A DNA stretch of 64,000 nucleotides from an uncultured Dorea sp. (GTDB lineage: Bacteria; Bacillota; Clostridia; Lachnospirales; Lachnospiraceae). Shown here in pieces: positions 17,671-26,200 of the stretch (its first letter is position 1; each line of letters starts with the position of its first letter). The notes under the pieces were generated by a model. It had not been told where the DNA came from. It made no database searches and was given only the letters and a program-made list of their open reading frames with translations. The position numbers and the translations under genes are program-made. The stretch lies in assembly GCA_910577685.1 (NCBI GenBank), contig CAJTOH010000021.1, forward strand, positions 1 to 64,000. Direction: 5' to 3'.

Positions 17671-19338
17671 ATGAAAAAGAGAGTATTAGCCGCGTTTTTA
17701 GCAATGGCTATGACAGTCGCACTGGTTACAGGTTGTAGTACGCCGGGATCAAAAGAAAGTTCCGATTCGGGAAGTTCTAACGGCGGAGGTTCCGAATCCG
17801 GCGGGAAGAAGAGAATTACTTATACGCTGCGTGAAGACGTTCCGTCCATGGACCCGCAGAACAGTAACTCCATTTCTTCCGCGTCTGCGAATATCCATGT
17901 GCTTGCCTGCCTGACAAGAAATAATGAGGGGGAAGTTAAGGGTGATGCGGCGGAGAAATGGGAAGTGTCTGACGACGGACTTGTGTATACCTTCCACCTT
18001 CGCGACGGTCTGAAATGGAGCGACGGAGAGGATGTAAAGGCCGAGGATTATGTATATGGTATGCAGAGATTGATGGATCCTGAGGTGGCTTCCGATTATG
18101 CGTTTATCGGATATATTTTGAAAAACGGCGGGGCCGTGAATACCGGAGAGGCAAAGGTAGAAGAGCTTGGCGTAAAAGCATTGGATGATAAGACCGTAGA
18201 GATTACGCTGGAACATCCGGCAGTTTATTTTGAAGCAATGGTATCCATGTGTTCTTTCGGACCTGCAAGAAAAGACCTTGTTGAGAAATATGGAGCAGAG
18301 TATGCGGCAGATCCGGAGAAGGCTGCTTACAACGGACCTTTCGTTATGTCCGAGTGGAAACACGGCGACGAACTGATTATGACAAAGAATCCGGATTACT
18401 GGGATGCCGACAGCATCAAGCTTGACGAGATTTGCATCAAGACGGTTGCAGAGGCTAAGACCGGTGTGGCAATGTTCGAGCAGGACGAGGTTGATATTAC
18501 AATTGTTCCTTCAGAGCAGGTAACTCAGTATGCGGACAGTGAGTTTAATACGGAGTCATACTTCACAGGCGCGGACGACTATATCATGCTGAATCAGACA
18601 GAAGGTAAGCCGTTTGCTAATAAGAATTTAAGATTTGCAATGAACTACGGCCTTAACAGAAAAGAGTACAATACGCTTGTAAACTATGATACCTACGTAG
18701 CCGCTCAGAGACTCGTTCTTCCGGATGTAACGGCTGCAGATACTACATATGGAGAAGCTTATCCGTTCGAGCCGTTCCCGCTTGAGAATGACGAAGCAAA
18801 GGCAAAAGAATACCTTGACAAAGCAGTTTCCGAATTGGGCGTATCTTCACCGGCAGACATTGAGGTTACACTTCTGACTACTGATACGGAAGGCGCTAAA
18901 AAGCAGGCGGAGGTTCTCAAAGAGCAGTATGAGAAGAATCTTGGCATCAAGGTTGAGATTGATCAGGTAACATACAAAGAGAGACTGGAAAGAGAACAGG
19001 TATTGGATTATGATATGGTAGTTACAGGATGGGTTCCGGACTACTCTGACGCATATTCTTACCTTGAGCTTTGGATCAGCGACGGACAGTACAACCACTC
19101 CGGATACAATAATCCGAAGTATGACGAGCTTCTTGCCGCTTCAACAACCGAGACGGACGCTAAGGCAAGACAGGATCTTTTGTTTGAAGCTGAGAAGATC
19201 TTCCTTGAGGAGGACGCTGCTTTAGTACCGCTTCAGCTTCGTCAGGATACGTATCTTGTGAATCCGAAGATTGAGAACTTCAATGTATACTTTGTTGGAT
19301 ACGATTTTAACCTTGTATATGCAGATTTAGCAGAATAG
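17671..19338 (+). CDS. oppA: Oligopeptide ABC transporter substrate-binding lipoprotein (OppA-like)
   Basis: The 555-residue protein has a lipoprotein signal with lipobox VTGC near residue 22, a Ser/Gly-rich linker, then an SBP_bac_5 domain with the family stretch LTRNNEGEVKGDAAEKWEVS and YTFHLRDGLKWSDGE. It captures peptides outside the membrane and delivers them to OppBC. The length is usual for OppA. It is the first gene of the opp operon and is separated from oppB by two hairpins, a common way to keep the binding protein in excess. Its dedicated promoter carries TAACGTTA repeats. Confidence 0.92.
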   Translation: MKKRVLAAFLAMAMTVALVTGCSTPGSKESSDSGSSNGGGSESGGKKRITYTLREDVPSMDPQNSNSISSASANIHVLACLTRNNEGEVKGDAAEKWEVSDDGLVYTFHLRDGLKWSDGEDVKAEDYVYGMQRLMDPEVASDYAFIGYILKNGGAVNTGEAKVEELGVKALDDKTVEITLEHPAVYFEAMVSMCSFGPARKDLVEKYGAEYAADPEKAAYNGPFVMSEWKHGDELIMTKNPDYWDADSIKLDEICIKTVAEAKTGVAMFEQDEVDITIVPSEQVTQYADSEFNTESYFTGADDYIMLNQTEGKPFANKNLRFAMNYGLNRKEYNTLVNYDTYVAAQRLVLPDVTAADTTYGEAYPFEPFPLENDEAKAKEYLDKAVSELGVSSPADIEVTLLTTDTEGAKKQAEVLKEQYEKNLGIKVEIDQVTYKERLEREQVLDYDMVVTGWVPDYSDAYSYLELWISDGQYNHSGYNNPKYDELLAASTTETDAKARQDLLFEAEKIFLEEDAALVPLQLRQDTYLVNPKIENFNVYFVGYDFNLVYADLAE

Positions 19339-19346
19339 TTTTTAAC

Positions 19347-19372
19347 GAGGGAACCCATATTGCGGTTCCCTC
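19347..19372 (+). terminator. Intercistronic hairpin 1 after oppA
   Basis: Arms GAGGGAACC (19347-19355) and GGTTCCCTC (19364-19372) form a 9-bp stem followed by only three T residues. It is likely a partial terminator or a 3'-end protecting structure for the oppA message. Confidence 0.65.
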
Positions 19373-19377
19373 TTTGA

Positions 19378-19425
19378 CAATTTTGATTATCCGCGGACAA
19401 CGGAGGTGTGGGATAATCAAAATTG
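19378..19425 (+). repeat. Intercistronic hairpin 2 between oppA and oppB
   Basis: A perfect 15-bp stem joins CAATTTTGATTATCC (19378-19392) to GGATAATCAAAATTG (19411-19425) around an 18-nt loop. No T-run follows, so an mRNA processing or stability element is more likely than a terminator. Confidence 0.65.
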
Positions 19426-19485
19426 CCAAACAGTAAGGAGACGTGCAAAAGCTGCAGGTTTCTTAAGGAGAGAAAGGAGAAACAC

Positions 19486-20412
19486 ATGGCAAAATATATC
19501 CTAAAACGAGTTCTGCTTGCAATCGTAACCTTGTTCGTGCTGACGAGCATTGTGTTCGTGTTGGTGCGTTTATTACCGGGAGATCCCTTTTCCAATCCGA
19601 AGATGACTCCGGAGATCCAGGCGAATCTGGAAGCATATTATGGGCTTGATAAACCGCTGGTAGTGCAGTATGTTACTTATATGAAGAATGTATTTCAAGG
19701 CGACTTAGGCTACTCTATGAAATACGAGGGACGTACGGTCAACCGTATTATCTCGGAATCTTTTCCGTATTCTGCGGACTTAGGAATCAGGGCGTTATGC
19801 TTTGCGTTCTTTTTCGGAATTATCTTAGGCATTATAGCGGCGCTTAACCGCGGAAAGAAACTGGACTTTGTCTGTATTTTGATTGCGATCATAGGAACCT
19901 CCATACCGGACTTTATTATGGGTTCCCTCTTGCAGTATTTCTTTGGAATTAAGTGGCGGATTCTTCCGGTTGCGCAGTATACCAGTTTTAAACATACGAT
20001 TCTGCCGTCTATTGCGGTAGGGTTCTATACGCTCGCGTCCGTATCGCGTCTGATGCGTTCCAGTATGCTGGAGGTTGTCACTTCCGATTATACGAAGACG
20101 GCGAGGGCCAAAGGTTTGTCGGAATTCCGCGTGACCTTCAAGCATCAGATCCGTAATGCGATCACTCCGATCATTACGATTATGGGACCGACAGTCGCAT
20201 CCGTGCTTACGGGTACGTTCGTAATCGAGGCGCTGTTCGCAATCCCGGGTATGGGCAAACATTACGTCGACAGTATCAATATGTCTGACTATACGCTGGT
20301 TCTGGGAATGACGATTTTCTACGGAGCATTTCTTGTGATCGCAATACTGATCGTGGATATCCTGTACGGCCTCGTAGATCCGAGAATCCGTCTCAGCGGA
20401 AAGAAAGGGTAG
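19486..20412 (+). CDS. oppB: Oligopeptide ABC transporter permease OppB
   Basis: The 308-residue permease starts MAKYILKRVLLAIVTLFVL, a typical OppB/DppB N-terminus, and includes the MetI-type EAA loop with KTARAKGLSEFRVTFKHQIRNA. Six membrane helices are expected. It forms the translocation channel with OppC. The ATG at 19486 follows AAAGGAG; an in-frame ATG at 19423 falls in the upstream hairpin and is rejected. It ends 10 bp before oppC. Confidence 0.93.
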   Translation: MAKYILKRVLLAIVTLFVLTSIVFVLVRLLPGDPFSNPKMTPEIQANLEAYYGLDKPLVVQYVTYMKNVFQGDLGYSMKYEGRTVNRIISESFPYSADLGIRALCFAFFFGIILGIIAALNRGKKLDFVCILIAIIGTSIPDFIMGSLLQYFFGIKWRILPVAQYTSFKHTILPSIAVGFYTLASVSRLMRSSMLEVVTSDYTKTARAKGLSEFRVTFKHQIRNAITPIITIMGPTVASVLTGTFVIEALFAIPGMGKHYVDSINMSDYTLVLGMTIFYGAFLVIAILIVDILYGLVDPRIRLSGKKG

Positions 20413-20422
20413 GTGATCGGAC

Positions 20423-21346
20423 ATGGCAGAGATAACAAAAGACAGATTTAAGGTTATTGGAAAAAATACAAAGAATATGGAGTCCATTTCCCGCCCTAAT
20501 ATCGGTTATTGGCAGGACGCATGGCGAAGGATCCGCAAGAATAAAATCGCGTTCTTTTCACTGTGTCTGATTGTGTTATATATTCTGCTGGCTATATTCG
20601 CACCAATATTCAGCCAGTATGATTTTTCAACTCAGAGTGTGGAGAAGATGAGCCAGTCTCCTTCATCAGGGCACTGGTTTGGTACGGATACCCTTGGGCG
20701 GGATCTGTGGGTACGCTCATGGATGGGAGCGAGAGTATCCCTCACTATTGGTTTTGCAGCGAGTATTATCAACGCGTTAGTTGGTTCTATTATGGGCGGT
20801 ATCTCAGGCTTTTACGGCGGCAAGGTGGACATGCTGATTCAGCGTATCGTGGACGTGCTCTACGGAATACCAAGCATGATCGTTACCATTCTTTTGATGG
20901 TTGTCATCGGTAACGGCGTACACTGCCTGATTATTGCGATGTGTATCGTTGGATGGATCGGGAGCTGCCGGTTTGTCCGGGGCGAGGTCTTAAAGCTTCG
21001 GGAATCAGATTTTGTCGCGGCTGCAAGGATTCTTGGCGTGCCGGATTTTGTGATTATTGTGAAGCATATCTTGCCGAATGTTATGGGACTTATTATTACG
21101 AATCTGACGATGGCGATTCCGGGAGCTATTTTCCAGGAGGCATTCTTAAGCTATATCGGTCTTGGTATCAAGCCGCCGGGATGCAGTTGGGGAGTGCTTG
21201 CCAAAGAGGGGATCTCCCAGCTTCGTATCCACCCTTATCAGGTTATAATTCCTGCGGCGCTGATCTGTACGACGATGCTGGCGCTGAATCTGTTAGGCGA
21301 CGGATTAAGGGATGCGTTTGACCCGAAACTTAGAGGAACAGAATAG
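20423..21346 (+). CDS. oppC: Oligopeptide ABC transporter permease OppC
   Basis: The 307-residue permease has the OppC-type N-terminal cytoplasmic stretch before the first helix (about 38-60), the periplasm-like segment HWFGTDTLGRD typical of OppC/DppC, and the EAA loop AARILGVPDFVIIVKHILPN. It pairs with OppB in the membrane. Genes before and after are 10 and 15 bp away. Confidence 0.93.
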   Translation: MAEITKDRFKVIGKNTKNMESISRPNIGYWQDAWRRIRKNKIAFFSLCLIVLYILLAIFAPIFSQYDFSTQSVEKMSQSPSSGHWFGTDTLGRDLWVRSWMGARVSLTIGFAASIINALVGSIMGGISGFYGGKVDMLIQRIVDVLYGIPSMIVTILLMVVIGNGVHCLIIAMCIVGWIGSCRFVRGEVLKLRESDFVAAARILGVPDFVIIVKHILPNVMGLIITNLTMAIPGAIFQEAFLSYIGLGIKPPGCSWGVLAKEGISQLRIHPYQVIIPAALICTTMLALNLLGDGLRDAFDPKLRGTE

Positions 21347-21361
21347 GAAAGGAGCAAGAAG

Positions 21362-22387
21362 ATGGAAAATTTATTAGAAGTTAAGAATCTGACATTCTCC
21401 TTTCGTACCTACGGCGGCGTTGTAAAGGCTGTCAGGGATGTAAGCTTTGAAGTACGGCCGGGAGAGATTCTCGGTATCGTAGGAGAGTCAGGCTGCGGCA
21501 AGAGCGTCACTTCATCCTGCATTATGCGGTTGAACCCCGAACCGCCGGGATTTTTTGAGGGCGGAGAGATTCTCTACAAGGGCGACGACGTGCTTAAGAT
21601 GGATAAGAAGGCGCTCCGCAATATGCGCGGGACGGAGATTGGTTTTATATTTCAGGATCCGATGACTTCCCTGAACCCGACTATGAGGATTGGGAAACAG
21701 ATTGAGGAAGTTTTCGTTGGGAAAAAGAATATGAGCGCCGCCGAGAAGAAACAGAAGGCGTTGGACATCCTAAAGCTGGTGGGGATCTCGGATGGGGAGC
21801 GCAGATACAAGCAGTATCCCCATGAGCTTTCCGGCGGTATGAAACAGCGCGTCATGATTGCGATTGCGCTGGTGGGAAGCCCGAGTATTGTAATTGCGGA
21901 CGAGCCGACCACGTCCTTGGATGTTACGATTGAGGCGCAGATTCTGGATCTGCTGAAAAACCTTCAGAAAACACTGAATACTTCTATAATATTGATTACC
22001 CACGATTTGGGGGTTATCGCAAAGCTTTGCGACCGCGTTCTTGTTATGTACGGCGGAAAGATCGTGGAGAGAGGGACTGTGGACGAGATTTTCTATGAAA
22101 CCAGCCATCCGTATACAAAGGGACTTATGCAGTCGATCGCAAGGCTGGATACGGCAAAAGGAGAAAAACTAAAACCAATCGAAGGAACGCCTCCCGATCT
22201 GTTTTCTCCTCCGGTCGGATGCCCGTTTGCGGCGCGGTGCGAATACTGCATGGATGTCTGTCTTGACACGCCGCCTGAGACATACCGGCTTTCAGAGGAA
22301 CATGGGACTTGCTGCTGGCTGCAGCATGAGTTTGCGCCGGATACGGATATGAAGAGAACGGCGCCGAAGAAAGGAGAGGTGAAATAA
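21362..22387 (+). CDS. oppD: Oligopeptide ABC transporter ATPase OppD
   Basis: The 341-residue ATPase shows Walker A GESGCGKS, signature LSGGMKQR, Walker B IVIADEPTTSLD and the OppD/F C-terminal extension with cysteines (CPFAARCEYC and later) that can bind an iron-sulfur cluster in this family. It supplies energy for peptide import. Its stop codon overlaps the oppF start in TAATG. Confidence 0.94.
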   Translation: MENLLEVKNLTFSFRTYGGVVKAVRDVSFEVRPGEILGIVGESGCGKSVTSSCIMRLNPEPPGFFEGGEILYKGDDVLKMDKKALRNMRGTEIGFIFQDPMTSLNPTMRIGKQIEEVFVGKKNMSAAEKKQKALDILKLVGISDGERRYKQYPHELSGGMKQRVMIAIALVGSPSIVIADEPTTSLDVTIEAQILDLLKNLQKTLNTSIILITHDLGVIAKLCDRVLVMYGGKIVERGTVDEIFYETSHPYTKGLMQSIARLDTAKGEKLKPIEGTPPDLFSPPVGCPFAARCEYCMDVCLDTPPETYRLSEEHGTCCWLQHEFAPDTDMKRTAPKKGEVK

Positions 22388-23358
22388 TGGCAAATAATGA
22401 GACGAATCAGCCTCTCGTACAGGTGAATAATTTATGTAAATATTTCCATATCAGCCGCAAGGAGACGTTAAAAGCGGTAGACGACGTCAGTTTCACCATC
22501 AACAAGGGAGAGACGGTCAGCCTTGTAGGCGAGTCCGGGTGCGGAAAATCCACTACCGGACGTTGTATGATCCGTCTATATGATCCCACGAAAGGCGAGG
22601 TACTCTATGACGGCAAAGATATTATGAAGTTATCAAAGGCGGAACGGAAGGAGTTCTGCAGGAAGGTACAGATGATCTTCCAGAATCCATATTCTTCCCT
22701 GAACCCCCGTATGACGGTCAAAGAGATTGTGGGCGAGGGGCTGAAACAGCATGGCATGACCCAGGCAGAGGCGGATGCTAAGGTGGAGAAGCTCCTTGAG
22801 ACCGTAGGACTGAATAAAGATCATATGTCCCGTTTCCCCCACGAGTTTTCAGGGGGACAGAGGCAGCGTATCGGAATTGCCAGAGCGCTTTCCGTTGATC
22901 CTGAGTTTATTATCTGCGACGAGCCGATCTCTGCGCTGGACGTGTCAATTCAGGCGCAGGTCATCAATATGCTGAAGAACCTGCAGGAAACGATGGGGCT
23001 TACCTATCTTTTTATCGCCCATGACCTAAGCGTGGTAAAATACATTTCAGACCGGGTAGTGGTTATGTATCTGGGAACGATCGTGGAGACGGCGGAAACG
23101 GAAGAGCTCTTCTCGAATACGAAGCATCCGTATACGAAGGCGCTGCTGTCGGCGATTCCGGAGGCGGACCCTAAGAAGGCCAAGTCCAACGAGCGTATTC
23201 CTATTAAGGGAGAGATCCCAAGCCCGATCAATCCGAAGGATTGCTGCAGATTCGCGGAGCGGTGCCAGTTTGCTACGGACAGGTGTTTTCAGGAGATGCC
23301 GAAGCTGCGGGAGGTTGCGCCGGGACATATGGCGGCATGCCACATGATTGAAGAATAA
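22387..23358 (+). CDS. oppF: Oligopeptide ABC transporter ATPase OppF
   Basis: The 323-residue ATPase has Walker A GESGCGKST, signature FSGGQRQR, Walker B FIICDEPISALD and a C-terminal oligopeptide/dipeptide domain with CRFAERCQFA. It forms the heterodimeric motor with OppD and is the last gene of the operon, before a long palindromic terminator. Confidence 0.94.
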   Translation: MANNETNQPLVQVNNLCKYFHISRKETLKAVDDVSFTINKGETVSLVGESGCGKSTTGRCMIRLYDPTKGEVLYDGKDIMKLSKAERKEFCRKVQMIFQNPYSSLNPRMTVKEIVGEGLKQHGMTQAEADAKVEKLLETVGLNKDHMSRFPHEFSGGQRQRIGIARALSVDPEFIICDEPISALDVSIQAQVINMLKNLQETMGLTYLFIAHDLSVVKYISDRVVVMYLGTIVETAETEELFSNTKHPYTKALLSAIPEADPKKAKSNERIPIKGEIPSPINPKDCCRFAERCQFATDRCFQEMPKLREVAPGHMAACHMIEE

Positions 23359-23382
23359 GAATGAGTTAGAAAGAATTAAAAC

Positions 23383-23412
23383 AGGGAAATATACTTTAAA
23401 GTATATTTCCCT
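23383..23412. terminator. Bidirectional terminator between oppF and sstT
   Basis: A perfect 30-bp palindrome with arms AGGGAAATATACTTT (23383-23397) and AAAGTATATTTCCCT lies between the convergent genes. A-rich and T-rich flanks fit termination from both sides. Confidence 0.75.
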
Positions 23413-23418
23413 ATTATA

Positions 23419-24639
23419 TTAATTATTTGGATGTAATCTTTTTTCTCTATACTCGGCACAGGCGGTAAACAGTACGTCTGTGGAAGAGTTTAAACCTGTC
23501 TCGCAGGAATCCTGAATTACTCCTACGATAAATCCAACGCCAACGACCTGCATTGCGATATCGTTGGAAATCCCGAACAGGCTGCACGCCATAGGGATCA
23601 GTAGCAGAGATCCGCCTGCAACTCCCGATGCTCCGGCCGCGCTGGCTGCGGATAATACGCAGAGAATAAATGCCGTCGGAAAATCTACGGAAACATTCAT
23701 GGTATGAGCCGCCGCCAATGCCATGGTGGAGATGGTAATCGCCGCGCCCGCCATGTTGATGGTGGCTCCAAGCGGGATGGAAACGGAGTATGTATTTTCA
23801 TCCAGTCCAAGGCTCTCGCACAGTTCCATATTAACCGGAATATTGGCTGCAGAGCTTCGTGTAAAGAACGCCGTAATAAAACTGTCCTTCAGACATCTGA
23901 ATACCAGCGGGAACGGGTTCGAGCGCATGCACAAGAACGCGATAAGCGGGTTCAGAACTAACGCTACGAAGGCCATGGTGCCTACCAGTACGAGGATCAG
24001 CCGGCCATAGCTTAACAGTACGCCAAGCCCCTGTTCGGAGATGGTAGTGAAGATCAGGCCCATGATACCGAAAGGCGCGCAGCTAATGATCCACTTTACG
24101 GCGGTTGCAACTGCATCGGAGATGTTCTCCAAGGCTTTCTTGGTGCCGTCGTTGGCCTTCTTAAGAGCTATACCAAAGATACACGCCCACGCCAGAATAC
24201 CGATATAGTTCGCTTTTACGATAGAGTCCACCGGGTTGGCTACAATATTCATTAAAAGGTTGGTCAAAACCTCCGTCACTCCGCTGGGAGGAGCCACGTC
24301 GCTGGCGGCCGTGCTCTCGGACAGGGTCAGAGTGATCGGGAAGATATAGCTTGCCAGAACTGCCGACAATGCGGAGATCAAATTCCCTAACAGATAAAGA
24401 ATGACAATGAACTTCATGTTCGTCTTCTGGCCTTCCCCCATATGGCACAATGCGCTCATAACAAGGAAGAATACAAGGATAGGGGCGACGCCCTTCAAAG
24501 CTCCGACGAATAAGTTGCCTAAGATAGAGATTGCCGTTGCCTGTGGAATTACCAGACCAAGGATAATTCCCACGACCAGCCCGCATATGATCCGCTTGAC
24601 AAGGCTGATGCTGTTCCATTTGGTTAATACGTTTTTCAT
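23419..24639 (-). CDS. sstT: Serine/threonine:sodium symporter SstT
   Basis: The 406-residue transporter of the dicarboxylate/amino acid:cation symporter family matches SstT in length and in segments such as GLVVGIILGLVIPQ near the N-terminus, FFTRSSAANIPVNM and SIPLGATINMAGAAITI in the transport core. It imports serine and threonine with sodium. The ATG at 24639 is preferred over a GTG at 24645 because AAAGGTAAG is then 8 nt away. It is divergent from tdh-kbl, which degrade threonine. A large leader hairpin lies upstream. Confidence 0.92.
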   Translation of the reverse strand: MKNVLTKWNSISLVKRIICGLVVGIILGLVIPQATAISILGNLFVGALKGVAPILVFFLVMSALCHMGEGQKTNMKFIVILYLLGNLISALSAVLASYIFPITLTLSESTAASDVAPPSGVTEVLTNLLMNIVANPVDSIVKANYIGILAWACIFGIALKKANDGTKKALENISDAVATAVKWIISCAPFGIMGLIFTTISEQGLGVLLSYGRLILVLVGTMAFVALVLNPLIAFLCMRSNPFPLVFRCLKDSFITAFFTRSSAANIPVNMELCESLGLDENTYSVSIPLGATINMAGAAITISTMALAAAHTMNVSVDFPTAFILCVLSAASAAGASGVAGGSLLLIPMACSLFGISNDIAMQVVGVGFIVGVIQDSCETGLNSSTDVLFTACAEYREKRLHPNN

Positions 24640-24706
24640 GTTCACTTACCTTTCTTTGCAGATAAAAAATCTGCAACTCCTCTCTTAAAAATATGTTCCC
24701 CGATTC

Positions 24707-24776
24707 ATTGATATACTGTCATGGAGGAAGATGTCAGAGGCAACATCAGGCTCCCTTCCGTTCATAGTATATCAAT
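24707..24776 (-). promoter_or_regulatory. Structured leader upstream of sstT
   Basis: Arms ATTGATATACT (24707-24717) and AGTATATCAAT (24766-24776) are perfect complements. Inside, TTCC/GGAA and GATGT/ACATC pairs can extend the helix into a long bulged hairpin. It lies 68 bp ahead of sstT on its coding strand, so a transcript leader with a regulatory role is possible. I do not recognise a known riboswitch or T-box motif. Confidence 0.45.
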
Positions 24777-25053
24777 AATAACAGTATTGATTATATATAA
24801 AAAAAGATTATTTGTAAATAGTAATTTGTAAAAATTAACTAAAAATATTTTTTGTAATGTAAAAAAAATTGTCGTAATAGACAAAAAATGGAAATAGCGC
24901 ACTGCATTTTATGTGGAAATTTTAATATGACATTTTAATAAGAAAAGAACAATAATATCTGTACAAAATGATAAGATATTTGGATGATAAGATAAAAAAA
25001 AGAGACAAAATAGACAATAGAATCCGTTGTATAAGATGAAAAGGAGTGTTATA
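24777..25053. other. AT-rich intergenic region between sstT and tdh
   Basis: This roughly 280-bp stretch is very AT-rich and must hold divergent promoters. I see no gene and no clear sigma-A pair. Short A and T tracts suggest a curved or regulated promoter region. Confidence 0.5.
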
Positions 25054-25080
25054 ATGACATCAGACAAACGCCGCTTTTAG
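25054..25080 (+). CDS. Possible 8-residue leader peptide upstream of tdh
   Basis: ATG at 25054 follows AAAAGGAG at good spacing and reads MTSDKRRF then TAG. The stop lies in the loop of a small hairpin GCCGC/GCGGC, 29 bp before the TTG start of tdh. It has one Thr and one Ser, and two adjacent Arg codons. A translated leader that tunes tdh-kbl expression is possible, but no full attenuator (alternative stems plus T-run) is visible. Confidence 0.35.
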   Translation: MTSDKRRF

Positions 25081-25109
25081 GATGCGGCTGGAATAGGAGG
25101 GATTTAGAA

Positions 25110-26171
25110 TTGAGTGAGAAGAATGATGGACTTATGTGGGCGCTTGTGAAGGAGAAGCCGGAAGAGGGGCTGTGGATGAAGAGAGTTCCGGTTCCGGAGG
25201 TCGGACCGAACGATGTGAAGATTAAGATCCGCAAGACGGCGATCTGCGGAACGGACGTACATATCTATCAGTGGAACGACTGGGCGCAGCATACGATCCC
25301 GGTAGGGCTGACGGCAGGACATGAGTACGTGGGCGAGGTTGTGGAGACCGGAGAAGGAGTAAGAGGTTTCAAGATCGGCGACCTGGTATCAGGAGAGGGG
25401 CATATTACCTGCGGCAAGTGCAGGAACTGTCTGGAAGGACATAAGGAGAACTGTAAAGACGCGAAGGGCGTAGGCGTGAACCGCAACGGGGCGTTTGCAG
25501 AATACCTCGTAATTCCGTCCTGCAACGTATGGCCGTGCAACCCTGCAATCCCGGAAGAGATGTATGCAATCTTCGATCCGTTCGGCAACGCGACCCATAC
25601 GGCGCTGTCCTACGATATGCTGGGCGAGGACGTGCTGGTAGCAGGAGCGGGTCCGATCGGCTGTATGGCGGCGGCAATCGCGAAGTTCTCAGGAGCAAGG
25701 CATGTAGTCGTTACGGATTTGAACCCTTACAGGCTTGAACTCGCGGAGAAGCTTGGGGCGACAAGGACCGTGAACCTGACGGAAGAGAAGCTGTCGGATG
25801 TGATGAAAGAGATCGGCATGACGGAAGGTTTCGACGTAGGCCTTGAGATGTCCGGGTCACAGGCAGGCCTCCACGACATGATCCACAACATGAAGCACGG
25901 CGGCAACATCGCCCTTCTGGGACTCCAGAGGACGGATGCCAAGGTGGATCTGGAGACGGTAATCTTCAACGGTTTGAATATCCGCGGTATCTACGGAAGG
26001 AAGGTTTGGGATACATGGTACAAGATGTCCACGATGATTCAGGCAGGGCTTGACATCTCCCCGATTATTACCCACCATTTCGAGATCAAGGATTACGAGA
26101 AGGGCTTCGAGGCGATGATTTCCGGACAGTCAGGCAAGGTAATTCTTGACTGGGCGCATGTGAATGATTAA
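25110..26171 (+). CDS. tdh: L-threonine 3-dehydrogenase
   Basis: The 353-residue zinc-dependent medium-chain dehydrogenase has catalytic-zinc ligands in CGTDVHIY and GHEYVGEV, a structural zinc Cys cluster CGKCRNCLEGHKENC, and the NAD-binding stretch VLVAGAGPIGCMAAAIA. It oxidises threonine to 2-amino-3-ketobutyrate. The start is TTG at 25110, set by TAGGAGGG; no better in-frame ATG lies nearby, so initiation may be weak or regulated. It is followed 29 bp later by kbl, the next step in the pathway. Confidence 0.93.
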   Translation: MSEKNDGLMWALVKEKPEEGLWMKRVPVPEVGPNDVKIKIRKTAICGTDVHIYQWNDWAQHTIPVGLTAGHEYVGEVVETGEGVRGFKIGDLVSGEGHITCGKCRNCLEGHKENCKDAKGVGVNRNGAFAEYLVIPSCNVWPCNPAIPEEMYAIFDPFGNATHTALSYDMLGEDVLVAGAGPIGCMAAAIAKFSGARHVVVTDLNPYRLELAEKLGATRTVNLTEEKLSDVMKEIGMTEGFDVGLEMSGSQAGLHDMIHNMKHGGNIALLGLQRTDAKVDLETVIFNGLNIRGIYGRKVWDTWYKMSTMIQAGLDISPIITHHFEIKDYEKGFEAMISGQSGKVILDWAHVND

Positions 26172-26200
26172 TTTTTGGAGAAGGAAGGAATAATAAGAAG

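Noticed and set aside
25054..25109. T-box or classical attenuator before tdh
   Set aside because: No T-box sequence, no alternative terminator stem with T-run; only a short leader frame and a small hairpin are visible.
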